In this document: positions 1 through 9,102 of the stretch, one piece after another
Position numbering within the stretch: position 1 is the stretch's first letter
Layout of the letters: every line of letters begins with the position of its first letter
From: Vibrio sp. HB236076
Lineage (GTDB): Bacteria; Pseudomonadota; Gammaproteobacteria; Enterobacterales; Vibrionaceae
Length of the DNA: 64,000 nucleotides
Assembly (NCBI RefSeq): GCF_040957575.1
Contig: NZ_CP162602.1
Coordinates: 496,001-560,000 of the forward strand
Direction: 5' to 3'
Position numbers and translations under genes: made by a program
The notes under the pieces: generated by a model
Databases searched by the model: none
Told to the model about the DNA's origin: nothing
Seen by the model: only the letters and a program-made list of their open reading frames with translations

Positions 1-377
1 AAGAAGAAATTCTGACTCGTTTTAACGAGCTCGGCATTCAGGTTATACAAGGCCGAATACACATTAATCCGAGTTTGTTGCCGGTGAGTGAATTCTTAAC
101 CCAGCCTCAAGATTTTGAATACGTGTCGCTTAATGGCGAACGACAAACCATAGCGTTGCCAGCCGGGTGTTTGGCCTTCACGTATTGCCAAGTGCCGTTT
201 ATTTATCGTCTCAGTGTCAATGGGCAAGGCCAGTGTCGTCTCTATTTTCGTGATTCATCGGTCATTGAGAATGGTTCGCTGCCGCTGAGCCGTGAGGTGA
301 GTGAACGTGTCTTTGCTCGTAATGGGGATATAGAACGCATCGAAGTTGATATCCCGGCTTCGTGGCTCCGTCAATAA
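1..377 (+). CDS. C-terminal fragment of a probable carbohydrate-active enzyme (5' end outside window)
   Basis: An open frame (codons starting at base 3) runs from the window edge to the TAA at 375-377 with no stop, so the gene begins upstream. About 124 residues are visible, with no signal or membrane segment. The tail is beta-rich, which would fit the C-terminal beta domain of a GH94/GH36-like phosphorylase or glycosidase, but no catalytic motif is in view and I do not recognise the family firmly. Context supports sugar metabolism: a GH3 enzyme and NagK follow on the same strand. TTG codons at 75 and 78 are internal, not starts. Confidence 0.5.
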   Translation, partial: EEILTRFNELGIQVIQGRIHINPSLLPVSEFLTQPQDFEYVSLNGERQTIALPAGCLAFTYCQVPFIYRLSVNGQGQCRLYFRDSSVIENGSLPLSREVSERVFARNGDIERIEVDIPASWLRQ

Positions 378-444
378 TTTATAGACAGTGGCCGCACGCT
401 GATCGGTCTGTTTTGGGTCTCAAGGACGAAATAGAGGCCAATTA

Positions 445-458
445 AGAAAGCGCTTTCT
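445..458. promoter_or_regulatory. Palindromic operator of LacI-family type
   Basis: AGAAAGCGCTTTCT is a perfect 14-bp palindrome 35 bp before the GH3 start. LacI-family sugar repressors commonly bind even palindromes with a central CG and this GAAAGCGCTTTC core, so it is a plausible operator for the GH3-nagK unit. No LacI gene lies in the window. Confidence 0.5.
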
Positions 459-492
459 AGGTGCGGACACGAACAATTTATTAGGTAAAAAA

Positions 493-3276
493 ATGGAACA
501 AAATCGTTTTCTTTTCGCTCAACAAGCCATAGCTCCGCTCAGTCGCCAAGCGGCTGCGGAGGGGATGGTGTTACTTAAAAATACCGATGGTGTGCTGCCG
601 TGTTCACCGGATCAACGAGTGTCGGTGTTTGGCCGCTGCCAACTAGATACGTATCGCAGTGGAACCGGCTCTGGTGGCGCGGTTAATGTCCCCTATGCGG
701 TTAACATTATTGACGGCCTTCGCCAACAGCCTGGTCTAACGCTTAATCAACCGCTGGCGTCGCTATATCAAGACTGGGTGGCTGAAAACCCGTTTGATGA
801 CGGCGGCGGCGGTTGGGCGACCGAGCCGTGGTTTCAAAAAGAAATGCCCATTGATAGCGATTTACTGCGCCGTTATTGCCATTCGCAGGATGTCGCCATC
901 GTGGTGATAGGGCGTACGGCGGGTGAAGATCAAGACAATCAAGCCAAAGCCGGCAGTTATTTTTTAACCGACACCGAGCAAGGCTTACTGACCCAGTGCT
1001 GCCAGTTTTTTCAACAGGTCGTGGTGGTATTAAACGTCACCAATATTATCGACATGTCTTGGTTAACGAGTACTCCTCACCACGAAACCATTAAAGCGGT
1101 GTTGTACAGTTGGGCTGCGGGTATGGAAGGCGGCCATGCACTGGCTGATGTGCTGTCTGGTCAAGTGTGCCCGAGCGCAAAGCTGTGCGACACCATTGCT
1201 TATCAACTCAGTGACTACCCCTCCGACCCGCATTTTGGCGGTATCAAGGCGAATCAATACGGCGAAGATATCTATGTTGGCTATCGATATTTTGAAACCT
1301 TTGCCCCTGATCGCGTGCAATTTGAATTCGGTTTTGGTTTGTCTTACACCGATTTTACCACCCAGTTGTCTGGCTTTAGAACCGAGGGCCAAGGACGTGA
1401 TGAGGTGCTGCACTTTGATATTGCCGTGCGCAATAATGGTGACACGTTTACCGGTAAAGAAGTGGTTCAGCTGTATTGCCAAGCGCCGCAGGGGCAGCTT
1501 GGTAAACCGGCTCGAGTTTTAGTGGCTTTTCAAAAAACGGCCAATATTGCCCCTGGTGGTGAGCAGAGCTTGTCTTTATCGGTGCCAGTGTCAAGTTTGG
1601 CATCGTACGACGATAGTGGGGTATCAGGCCACCGCTTTTGTGAGGTACTCGAAGCAGGCGAGTATCGGTTCTATTTGGGTAACAGCGTAAAACAAGCGAG
1701 TCTATTGCCGTCTTGTTGGTCACTTTCATCGACGTTAGTGGTCGATAAAAAGCAGTCGGCGATGGCACCGCTGGTGGCTTTTGAACGTTTGCGACCAGGT
1801 GAAGAACTGAGCGATAGGACATATAACGCCCGTTACGAGCCGGTCCCGACTCGGCAATATTGCCTTGAAAAACGCATTAAAAGGGCGTTGCCGCCAGCGT
1901 TGAGCATCACTGGCGAGCGGGGGATACGATTGGCTGATGTCCGAGATGGCCACGCCGAGTTGACTGACTTTGTCGCGCAAATGAGCAAAGAGCAGCTCGC
2001 AACCTTGGTTCGCGGTGAAGGCATGTGCAGTCCGAAAGTTACCCCGGGGACGGCGGCAACCTTTGGCGGAGTGAGTGATTCATTATTTGATTTGGGCATA
2101 CCATTAGTGTGTTGTAGTGATGGCCCATCAGGTATTCGGCTAGACAGTGGCCATAAAGCCACACAGGTCCCGATTGGCACCTTATTAAGTTGTACGTGGA
2201 ATCCCGAGCTTAACCAAGCCCTTTACCGCGCGTTAGGCCAAGAGATGCAGGCGTATCAGATCGATAATTTGCTTGGCCCTGGCATCAACTTGCACCGACA
2301 TCCGCTCAATGGTCGTAATTTTGAGTATTTTTCCGAAGACCCCTTCTTGACCGGCGCGATAGCCATTGCGCAAATTCAAGGGCTGGACTCTGCGGGGGTG
2401 ACGGCGACCGTCAAACACTTCTGTGCCAACGATCAAGAAACCAAGCGTCATGATGTGGAAAGCCAATTGTCGGAGCGGGCTTTGCGTGAGTTGCATTTAA
2501 AGCCGTTTGAGATGGCGGTCAAGCAAGGCAAAGTGAGATCCATCATGACGGCTTACAACCCAGTTAACCATTATTGGTCGGCGTCTCATTACGACTTAAC
2601 CACCCATATTTTGCGCCACGAATGGCAATTTGATGGTATTGTGATGAGTGATTGGTGGGCGAAAATGAATCATCCGGTCGACGGAGGCGAAGCGGCGTTG
2701 TCCAATACCGCGCACATGGTCAGAGCGCAAAACGATCTTTACATGGTGGTGGAAAATGACAGAGCAGAGCAAAACCCCATGAATGACAATACGCTCAGTG
2801 GCTTAGAGCAAGGGCAGTTAACGCTTGGCGAACTGCAGCGCAGTGCAATCAACATTTGCCGGTTTATTTTGACAACCCCAGCCATGCAAAGGCCGTTAGT
2901 TCGTTATCAGCCGGTCAAGCACTTTGTGGCCAGTGAAGAGACAAACTTCACGCCCGAGGTTTGTATTAATCACCACCAAGGTGAGGTCACTCGTTCTCAG
3001 TCGAGCCATCAACGCATCCGTTTACGGGTCGAGCAAGCCGGTCAATACAAGATCGTGGCTAAGGTCGTCTATTCAAGGGATGCATTGGCACAATCGGCTT
3101 GCAGTGTCAGTTTTAACGGTCATTATGCGATGTCAGTGATGACCAATGGTACCCAAGGAAAGCCGGTTGATATTGAAGGGATCACCGTCTCTTTAGAGCC
3201 AGGTGGATACACGGTTGAACTGGAATGGTTTAAACCCGGTCTTGTCATCGAATGTTTAAGCTTGGTAAAACAATAG
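493..3276 (+). CDS. Glycoside hydrolase family 3 beta-glucosidase with swapped domain order
   Basis: A 927-residue protein without signal peptide, so probably cytoplasmic. The usual GH3 order is reversed. The GH3 C-terminal domain comes first (about 20-260, opening with a GMVLLKNTDGVLP motif that normally follows the barrel), then a fibronectin-III-like domain (about 320-400), then the catalytic TIM barrel (about 490-790), then a beta-rich tail (about 810-927) that may be carbohydrate-binding. The barrel carries KHFCAND and VMSDWW; Asp720 is the expected nucleophile. Permuted GH3 enzymes are known from Ruminococcus and Butyrivibrio. It hydrolyses beta-glucosides or beta-N-acetylglucosaminides; the adjacent NagK hints at a chitin-type substrate, but this is inference. 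ATG at 493 is used; the Shine-Dalgarno is weak (AGGTAAAAAA). Confidence 0.88.
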   Translation: MEQNRFLFAQQAIAPLSRQAAAEGMVLLKNTDGVLPCSPDQRVSVFGRCQLDTYRSGTGSGGAVNVPYAVNIIDGLRQQPGLTLNQPLASLYQDWVAENPFDDGGGGWATEPWFQKEMPIDSDLLRRYCHSQDVAIVVIGRTAGEDQDNQAKAGSYFLTDTEQGLLTQCCQFFQQVVVVLNVTNIIDMSWLTSTPHHETIKAVLYSWAAGMEGGHALADVLSGQVCPSAKLCDTIAYQLSDYPSDPHFGGIKANQYGEDIYVGYRYFETFAPDRVQFEFGFGLSYTDFTTQLSGFRTEGQGRDEVLHFDIAVRNNGDTFTGKEVVQLYCQAPQGQLGKPARVLVAFQKTANIAPGGEQSLSLSVPVSSLASYDDSGVSGHRFCEVLEAGEYRFYLGNSVKQASLLPSCWSLSSTLVVDKKQSAMAPLVAFERLRPGEELSDRTYNARYEPVPTRQYCLEKRIKRALPPALSITGERGIRLADVRDGHAELTDFVAQMSKEQLATLVRGEGMCSPKVTPGTAATFGGVSDSLFDLGIPLVCCSDGPSGIRLDSGHKATQVPIGTLLSCTWNPELNQALYRALGQEMQAYQIDNLLGPGINLHRHPLNGRNFEYFSEDPFLTGAIAIAQIQGLDSAGVTATVKHFCANDQETKRHDVESQLSERALRELHLKPFEMAVKQGKVRSIMTAYNPVNHYWSASHYDLTTHILRHEWQFDGIVMSDWWAKMNHPVDGGEAALSNTAHMVRAQNDLYMVVENDRAEQNPMNDNTLSGLEQGQLTLGELQRSAINICRFILTTPAMQRPLVRYQPVKHFVASEETNFTPEVCINHHQGEVTRSQSSHQRIRLRVEQAGQYKIVAKVVYSRDALAQSACSVSFNGHYAMSVMTNGTQGKPVDIEGITVSLEPGGYTVELEWFKPGLVIECLSLVKQ

Positions 3277-3403
3277 GCGATTGAACAATCTGATGTCCGA
3301 GTATTCTTTGATCGTGAGGTCGTGAGTACTCGGATATGTGACCGTCAGTTTAGGTCAGCGCCTTATCTTGACTTGAACTTAGCAAAGTATAACAGGAGCA
3401 GAT

Positions 3404-4321
3404 ATGCTGTATGGATTTGACATCGGCGGCACCAAAATAGAATTGTGTGTTTTCGATTCAGCACAACAAGCGGTACATAAAAAGCGGGTGGCCACGCCAA
3501 CCAAGGATTACCAAGCCCTGCTCAATGCCGTCGTCCAACTGGCTCAAGAGGCGGATAAGCAATTTAATACCCAAGGAAGCATCGGTGTCGGTATTCCCGG
3601 CATAGAGGATGCGGTCACCAGGAAGGTGCAGACGGTGAATGTGCCCGCCGCGAATGGGCAATGTTTAGGCCCCGATCTCGAAGCCTTGCTCTTAAGACCG
3701 ATCAAAATTGAAAATGACGCGAATTGTTTTGCGTTATCTGAATCTCACGCTGAACACAGTCAAGGGATGACCACCGTACTTGGCGTGATTCTCGGCACGG
3801 GGTGTGGCACGGGCATCGTTCACCATGGGAAAATTATTTCAGGGCATAATCATATGGCGGGGGAGTATGGTCACACGCGTTTGCCGATCGATGCTTGGTG
3901 GGCGTTAGGCGAAAACCCGCCTCTGTTTGAGTGCGGTTGTGGCAAAAAAGGCTGTTTGGATGCGTATTTATCGGGACGGGGCTTCGAAAAGCTCTATCAC
4001 GCGTATTATCAGGAGCAATTGAGCGCAGAAGAGATAGTGGCACGATTTTCACAGCGCGAGGGCAAAGCGTGTGAGCACGTAGACCGTTTTATGTCTGTGT
4101 TGTCAAAATCCCTAGCCAGTATCATCACGATTCTCGACCCAGATATTGTGGTGTTTGGCGGCGGTTTGTCCAATTTTACGTGGCTGATTGACAAATTAGC
4201 GTCTCACATTCAGCCAGAGCTCATGCCTGGTGTCCAAGCGCCAAAATTTGTTGCGGCTCAGTTTGGTGACTCGGGGGGCGTACGCGGGGCGGCGTTTTTA
4301 AATTTACCCAGTGAACAATAA
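3404..4321 (+). CDS. nagK: N-acetyl-D-glucosamine kinase, ROK family
   Basis: A 305-residue ROK kinase that phosphorylates N-acetylglucosamine at O6 with ATP in the cytoplasm. Visible are the N-terminal phosphate-binding DIGGTK motif, the substrate region ENDANCFALSE, the ROK zinc motif CGCGKKGC, and the second ATP-binding stretch VVFGGGLSNF. Length and motifs follow E. coli NagK closely. AACAGGAG precedes the ATG. It lies 127 bp after the GH3 gene on the same strand, which suggests a hydrolase-kinase pair feeding amino-sugar catabolism. A strong terminator follows. Confidence 0.9.
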   Translation: MLYGFDIGGTKIELCVFDSAQQAVHKKRVATPTKDYQALLNAVVQLAQEADKQFNTQGSIGVGIPGIEDAVTRKVQTVNVPAANGQCLGPDLEALLLRPIKIENDANCFALSESHAEHSQGMTTVLGVILGTGCGTGIVHHGKIISGHNHMAGEYGHTRLPIDAWWALGENPPLFECGCGKKGCLDAYLSGRGFEKLYHAYYQEQLSAEEIVARFSQREGKACEHVDRFMSVLSKSLASIITILDPDIVVFGGGLSNFTWLIDKLASHIQPELMPGVQAPKFVAAQFGDSGGVRGAAFLNLPSEQ

Positions 4322-4345
4322 GAGACAATTTTTATTGGCGCATAC

Positions 4346-4381
4346 CCCAATGGCAACCAACTAGGTTGCCATTGGGTTTTT
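4346..4381 (+). terminator. Rho-independent terminator of nagK
   Basis: A perfect 13-bp stem (4346-4358 with 4364-4376, loop AACTA) is followed by TTTTT. It sits between convergent genes; the U-tract orientation fits nagK. The T-run touches the stop codon of the opposing GGDEF gene. Confidence 0.9.
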
Positions 4382-5324
4382 ATTGGCCTGCCGTGTGTGC
4401 GGTGATGACGCGATTGCGACCTTGATCTTTGGCTTGATAAAGCGCTTCGTCTGCTTGATGAATTAAGCTTTCAAGATGCCAATTTTCTTGATGTGTAGAG
4501 TGTGACAGACCAATACTGACCGTGATAGAAAGGGGCGCGTTTACTGGCCATTGGTCGTAGGATGCCACGCGTTCGCGAATGGTGTTCGCTAAATGGCTGA
4601 GCTCCTCGTATGTCGCACCGGGGTAAGCGAGTAAAAACTCTTCGCCCCCCATACGGATAAATGGGATTTTTTCAGAAATTTGTGCACGAATGATATCGGT
4701 GAAGGTTTTAAGCACGACGTCCCCCATTTGGTGGCCGAATGAATCATTGATGCGTTTAAAGTGGTCAATATCGAGCGCTAATAGCCCGCCGTTATTGTTA
4801 GCTTGCGCAAATAATGACGGCAATTTTGTTTCTAAACAGCGCCGGTTATCGCAACCGGTTAAAGGGTCGGTTGCGGCCATAATTTCAAGCTGTTGAGACT
4901 GATATTTGAGCTTGGTTTGGCTGGCGAGTAATTTTTGATTAATTTGAGAGACTTCGGTAATGTCGTGTATGGTACCGACTAAGAAGACTTCTCCCGTCGT
5001 CAGTACTAATCGATTCTTGCGGGTAATGACTTCTCTTTGTTCCCCTTCGCGATTAAACACACTTTCGTACGCTTCATCTATGTCACCTGTGGCTAAAACC
5101 CTTAGGTCACCGCCATTACATTGCGACACTTGACGATCTTTGAACACTTCAGAATCTAAATGGCCAATGATATTTTCCCTTTCAACTTGAAAAAGTTGCT
5201 CAAATGCTGTGTTGATAAAGACGTAACGAAGACTGTGATCTTTGATCAAAACGGGGGTGGGTAATATATCGAGTACTTGTTGGTATAAATTAAATTCGAG
5301 GTGATCTTTCATTGTGTAACTCAA
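4380..5324 (-). CDS. PAS-GGDEF diguanylate cyclase
   Basis: A 314-residue soluble protein. A PAS sensor domain (about 11-130) with a short coiled linker (about 130-155) precedes a GGDEF domain (about 155-310). The catalytic signature is GGEEF at about 226-230, with substrate-contact DIDHFKRIND upstream, so it should make cyclic di-GMP from two GTP. The residues where the inhibitory RxxD I-site would lie read SEKI, so product feedback through that site is not expected. No membrane segment; the PAS ligand is unknown. The gene converges on nagK. Confidence 0.88.
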   Translation of the reverse strand: MSYTMKDHLEFNLYQQVLDILPTPVLIKDHSLRYVFINTAFEQLFQVERENIIGHLDSEVFKDRQVSQCNGGDLRVLATGDIDEAYESVFNREGEQREVITRKNRLVLTTGEVFLVGTIHDITEVSQINQKLLASQTKLKYQSQQLEIMAATDPLTGCDNRRCLETKLPSLFAQANNNGGLLALDIDHFKRINDSFGHQMGDVVLKTFTDIIRAQISEKIPFIRMGGEEFLLAYPGATYEELSHLANTIRERVASYDQWPVNAPLSITVSIGLSHSTHQENWHLESLIHQADEALYQAKDQGRNRVITAHTAGQ

Positions 5325-5550
5325 GCCTAAAGGGTCTGTTTTAAGTATAAACGGTTATGGAAAATGTGGAGTGATTTTAATGTGATATCTCCTCATAACC
5401 TTGTGTAAAGTCACACTTTTTTAAGTTATCATTCACCGTTTTATCATTGATTTGCTCTATTGATAGCTTGGCTATTAACGCCTGAACGAAAAATAGACAT
5501 CACTATGTAGAGTCTTTATATTGAATGTGTTCATTACAAGAGAGGTGATC

Positions 5551-6093
5551 ATGCATAACACAATGGTGACGGCGCTAAGCGTAGTGGTAATGTGTTTGTC
5601 AACGTCGGTGAAAGCGACCGAGGTTGAAGTGGTACTAAAAGATAACCTGGATGGCTATTTAAACGGGTATTGTCTCGATATCAAAGGAGGCGGCCCTAAT
5701 ATTAAGCCAAGTGATGGTTTACAAGTGCATACCTGTTACAGCTATAAAGGCGCGTTGGGTGACGATCAAATGTTTGATAGCGAGTTATTGGCAAAACATC
5801 AGCTCTATATGCCTAAATTTGACGTGTGTGCTCAAGTTGAAGACATCAAGGCAGGCAGCACGGTGAGCTTGGCGCCATGCGCTGACGACCCAAGACAAAA
5901 AATTGTGCTGGCAAAGGATGGCACCTTGCGACCAGTCAGTGACCAATCCTTGTGTTTTACTGCATCACTAGATACCCGACGCGGTCGTAATGGCACCTCC
6001 GATCATCAAATTAAAGATCTCACCTTAGCTCAATGCAGTGAGCAACGCGCTCGTTTTCAGCAATGGCGCTACCGAACCGACATGGACGGATAA
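5551..6093 (+). CDS. Secreted ricin-B-like (beta-trefoil) protein
   Basis: A 180-residue protein with a signal peptide (about 1-22, hydrophobic core VTALSVVVMCLS). The rest resembles a ricin-type beta-trefoil: repeated cysteine-bounded segments (GYCLDIKGG, DVCAQVE, SLCFTA) and a terminal QxW-type QQWRY. Such domains bind sugars or scaffold toxins; no enzymatic domain is attached. Start 5551 is preferred over an upstream in-frame TTG at 5521 because GAGAGGTG lies just before this ATG and the signal peptide then begins correctly. It stands alone between a diguanylate cyclase and the next gene. Confidence 0.6.
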   Translation: MHNTMVTALSVVVMCLSTSVKATEVEVVLKDNLDGYLNGYCLDIKGGGPNIKPSDGLQVHTCYSYKGALGDDQMFDSELLAKHQLYMPKFDVCAQVEDIKAGSTVSLAPCADDPRQKIVLAKDGTLRPVSDQSLCFTASLDTRRGRNGTSDHQIKDLTLAQCSEQRARFQQWRYRTDMDG

Positions 6094-6175
6094 TTGTTTG
6101 ATTGAGTATGATAGATTCGCCTGAGCAAGGGTAGCATGAACAGCGAAACGCCAATAAAACCTAAAGGAGTAGGGT

Positions 6176-6952
6176 ATGACGGCATTAGAATTGCGTCAAA
6201 AAATCCGCAGTAATCAATTTCAGGGCACCACCAGTGGCCTGGCGAAAGGGTATCTACAGGCCAATTTGGTTATTTTACCCGAAGATTGGGCCGAAGACTT
6301 TTTGTTGTTTTGCCAACGCAACCCAGTGGCTTGCCCCTTGATTGCGGTTGGAGAAGCCGGCAATCCCTATATCAAGGCGCTTGGCGACGATATCAATATT
6401 AAGACCGATGTACCTCAGTACCACCTTTTCCAAGACGGCGAATACCAGGCTGAAGTGGCAGATCTACAGCAGCACTGGCGTGACGACCTGGTCACTTTTG
6501 TGCTGGGTTGCTCCTTTTCGTTTGAAGAAGCCTTAATCGAGTCGGGCCTGAGTGTGCGCAACATTGAGCAAAACAAAAACGTCTCAATGTTTAACACTCA
6601 TTTACCGTGCCAAAGTGCTGGCCGATTTCAAGGTCACTATGTGGTGTCGATGCGTCCATTTCTTGCCAAAGACGCGATTGAGGCAATTCAAATCACCAGT
6701 CGTTTTCCCAAAGCGCACGGTGCGCCCATTCATATGGGGGATCCGAGCTTGATCGGCATTGCTGATCTCAATTGCCCTGACTATGGTGATAGGGTGGACA
6801 TGAAGCCGCACGAGATCCCGCTGTTTTGGGCTTGTGGGGTGACACCACAAAACGCCATTCGCCGCAGTAAACCGCCTTTTTGTATTACCCACGCTCCGGG
6901 TAAGATGCTCATCACCGACCGGCTAAATCGCGAATTTGCTTTGCGTGAATAA
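6176..6952 (+). CDS. DUF1445 / D-glutamate cyclase family putative hydro-lyase
   Basis: A 258-residue cytoplasmic protein of the PF07286 family (YcsI; mammalian relatives interconvert D-glutamate and 5-oxo-D-proline). Family-type segments seen are [17 protein letters not shown]-like VSMFNT, and PIHMGDP near the middle, with CGVTPQNA towards the end. CTAAAGGAG precedes the ATG. It converges on a LysR gene that controls a TRAP transporter and an amidase, so it may act on the same nitrogenous substrate. Reaction not proven by sequence. Confidence 0.82.
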   Translation: MTALELRQKIRSNQFQGTTSGLAKGYLQANLVILPEDWAEDFLLFCQRNPVACPLIAVGEAGNPYIKALGDDINIKTDVPQYHLFQDGEYQAEVADLQQHWRDDLVTFVLGCSFSFEEALIESGLSVRNIEQNKNVSMFNTHLPCQSAGRFQGHYVVSMRPFLAKDAIEAIQITSRFPKAHGAPIHMGDPSLIGIADLNCPDYGDRVDMKPHEIPLFWACGVTPQNAIRRSKPPFCITHAPGKMLITDRLNREFALRE

Positions 6953-6976
6953 CTGGTTTGCACGTGCTCGCTTTGA

Positions 6977-7870
6977 TCACCAATCCGAGGATAACCCATC
7001 GTGTTGTAGCGCGTATTGATAGGCTTGTTTTTGCGCCATTTTGGCAATTTCAGCGACCAGGTGATCGGTAGGGTCGTTGAGATAAGACGCCGTAAATTGC
7101 AGTGAAGACAGTTTCCAACCGGGGTCAAATCGTTTTAATTTACCACTTTGCTCTAATGGCTGAGCCAAATAAACCGGTAACACCCCAATCCCGATCCCAG
7201 CAGACACCATTTCCAAACTGGTCGACAAGGTTGTGGATGAGAAAATTTGCCCAGGATCGCCATAACGTTCAAGCAATTGAGCGACCAATTCTTTATAAGG
7301 TCTCGAAACCTTTGGGAAAGTGATAATCGGTTGTGCGCTCAGATTGGTGATTGACGCACTCGCCGCGCAATACCACGCCAGTTCAAAAGGCGGCAGTGAT
7401 AAGTTTTCAACATTGCCTTCGGGCAGCGGGCCCATCAAGATCACCAAATCCATCTGCCGGTGCTGTAACAGATCTCGCAAGTGGTGAGAGACATCGACAC
7501 TGAGCTCGATCATGACTTTCGGATAGCATTCTCTAAGCTCAGCTAAAAACTCTGACAACCAAGAGCGGGCAATGGTCTCGGCAACGCCCACTCTTAACAC
7601 GCCAACAATTTCTTGTTTAGGGATCAAATCTTTTCTGATTTGTTCGATATTGGCTTCGATTTTTTCAGCGTGAGCCAACAACAACAGCCCTTCTTTGGTC
7701 GGTGTCACGCCACTTTTTTGTCGGTTGAGTAACAACACGCCAAGCTCTTGCTCTAGAGCGGTTAAACGGGCGGATACCGCAGGTTGGGTCAAATGCATTT
7801 CGAGAGCGGCTTTGCGCACACCGCCAAGTCGCACCACGCGACTGAAGGTTTTTAATTGTTCAAACGTCAT
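6977..7870 (-). CDS. LysR-family regulator of the TRAP/amidase operon
   Basis: A 297-residue LysR regulator: winged HTH at about 1-60 (MTFEQLKTF, then the LTQPAVSARL recognition helix) and a periplasmic-binding-like effector domain. An open frame extends 43 codons further upstream, but that extension would run across a perfect 19-bp palindrome (7899-7917) and lacks LysR similarity, so the ATG at 7870 is chosen. Divergent from the TRAP transporter genes, which it probably controls in response to the imported compound. Confidence 0.85.
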   Translation of the reverse strand: MTFEQLKTFSRVVRLGGVRKAALEMHLTQPAVSARLTALEQELGVLLLNRQKSGVTPTKEGLLLLAHAEKIEANIEQIRKDLIPKQEIVGVLRVGVAETIARSWLSEFLAELRECYPKVMIELSVDVSHHLRDLLQHRQMDLVILMGPLPEGNVENLSLPPFELAWYCAASASITNLSAQPIITFPKVSRPYKELVAQLLERYGDPGQIFSSTTLSTSLEMVSAGIGIGVLPVYLAQPLEQSGKLKRFDPGWKLSSLQFTASYLNDPTDHLVAEIAKMAQKQAYQYALQHDGLSSDW

Positions 7871-7898
7871 CGAAGCGTCCAAACTCTTTCGAGCTATG

Positions 7899-7917
7899 TG
7901 ATAAATTAAATTTATCA
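7899..7917. promoter_or_regulatory. Perfect palindrome, probable LysR operator
   Basis: TGATAAATTAAATTTATCA: 9-bp arms around a single A. It lies 28 bp upstream of the LysR start and about 107 bp upstream of the TRAP receptor start, where a LysR protein would both autoregulate and activate the divergent operon. It contains T-N11-A spacings typical of LysR sites. Confidence 0.65.
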
Positions 7918-8024
7918 TAGCAGAAAAAAAATGATGATTTGACTTTATTGGTAGTGACACCGACACTGAAAGTGTAAAAACAACTTGGTTAAATCTCACA
8001 CGTTCAATTGAAAGGAATCAATGT

Positions 8025-9098
8025 ATGACTACTGTGCTCCCAACCTCAACCTTGCCGTCTACGGCCCGTACTCTTGTTGCCATCGCGCTATTGGCCGGCT
8101 CCTCCTCGTTAATGGCCAATGAAACCTTAGCTGTCGTGGGCAGTTGGAGTAGCTTGCCTTTGTACAAACAGTACGAACAACCTTTTTGGACCGAAACGCT
8201 ACCCAAAGCGAGTGACAATGCATTTGCCGTACAGATGACGACTCATGATCAGATGGGCATTGGTGGCGGTGATGTGTTTCGCATGCTCGGTGACGGGGTG
8301 TTTGATGTCGGGATGACGGTGGCCGATTATGCCGTTTCTGATGCACCGGCCCTGGAAGCGCTCGATGTGCCTTTAACCGCGACCACAGTGTCAGAGTTCA
8401 AAGCGGTTGTGGATGCTGCTCGCCCTATGGTGGATGAAATTTACCAAAATCAATTCAATGCCAAGCTGTTAGCCATTGCCCCTTATCCGCCTCAGGTGGT
8501 GTTTTGTAAGTCAGAGATCCAAGGCCTAGACGATTTAGCGGGCAAGAAAATTCGCGCTTCAGGGCGTATGACGGCGAAATTTTTAGAGGCGCTTGGGGCA
8601 CAAAGTGTCAACATTAGCTTTGGTGAAGTCCCCGGCGCTTTGCAACGCGGCGTGATTGATTGTGCGGTGACCGGCGCCGGTTCTGGCTACAGTGCCGGGT
8701 GGTGGGAAGTGAGTCAGTACTTGTTAGATTTGCCGATTGGTGGTTGGGATCCTGTGGTCACGGCAATCAACCTAGACAAGTGGCAATCGCTGTCGCCTGA
8801 TCAGCAAACCTTGATACAAAGCCAAGTCAGCGAGCAATTTGAGCAACCCGCTTGGCAAGATGCCGAAAAATCCGTTCAAGAAGACATTGCGTGTTTGACT
8901 GGCAATGGCGAGTGTAGCAAAGGCGATACGCGCACCATGACCTTAGTCAAAGCCAGTGATGCGGATAAGAACAAAGCTCGCCAATTGGTTGAAGCCAATG
9001 TGTTACCGGATTGGTCTACACGCGCCGGTGACAAGTGGACCAAGCAGTGGAATGCCAGCGTCGGTCAAGTGGTTGGGTTAACCGCCAACAAGGAATAA
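8025..9098 (+). CDS. TRAP transporter periplasmic solute receptor (DctP family)
   Basis: A 357-residue exported receptor with a signal peptide (about 1-31, ending near SSLMANE). The mature part is a DctP-type two-lobe binding protein; the conserved central stretch GKKIRASGRMTAKFLEALG carries the arginine that normally anchors a substrate carboxylate. GAAAGGAATCA precedes the ATG. First gene of a five-gene operon with the DctQ and DctM subunits, DUF2848 and amidase. Substrate unknown; a carboxylate bearing an amide or lactam is a reasonable guess from neighbours. Confidence 0.9.
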   Translation: MTTVLPTSTLPSTARTLVAIALLAGSSSLMANETLAVVGSWSSLPLYKQYEQPFWTETLPKASDNAFAVQMTTHDQMGIGGGDVFRMLGDGVFDVGMTVADYAVSDAPALEALDVPLTATTVSEFKAVVDAARPMVDEIYQNQFNAKLLAIAPYPPQVVFCKSEIQGLDDLAGKKIRASGRMTAKFLEALGAQSVNISFGEVPGALQRGVIDCAVTGAGSGYSAGWWEVSQYLLDLPIGGWDPVVTAINLDKWQSLSPDQQTLIQSQVSEQFEQPAWQDAEKSVQEDIACLTGNGECSKGDTRTMTLVKASDADKNKARQLVEANVLPDWSTRAGDKWTKQWNASVGQVVGLTANKE

Positions 9099-9102
9099 GT
9101 CA

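Noticed and set aside
1063..1482. Long antisense frames inside the GH3 gene
   Set aside because: Shadow frames of a clearly coding gene; no homology.
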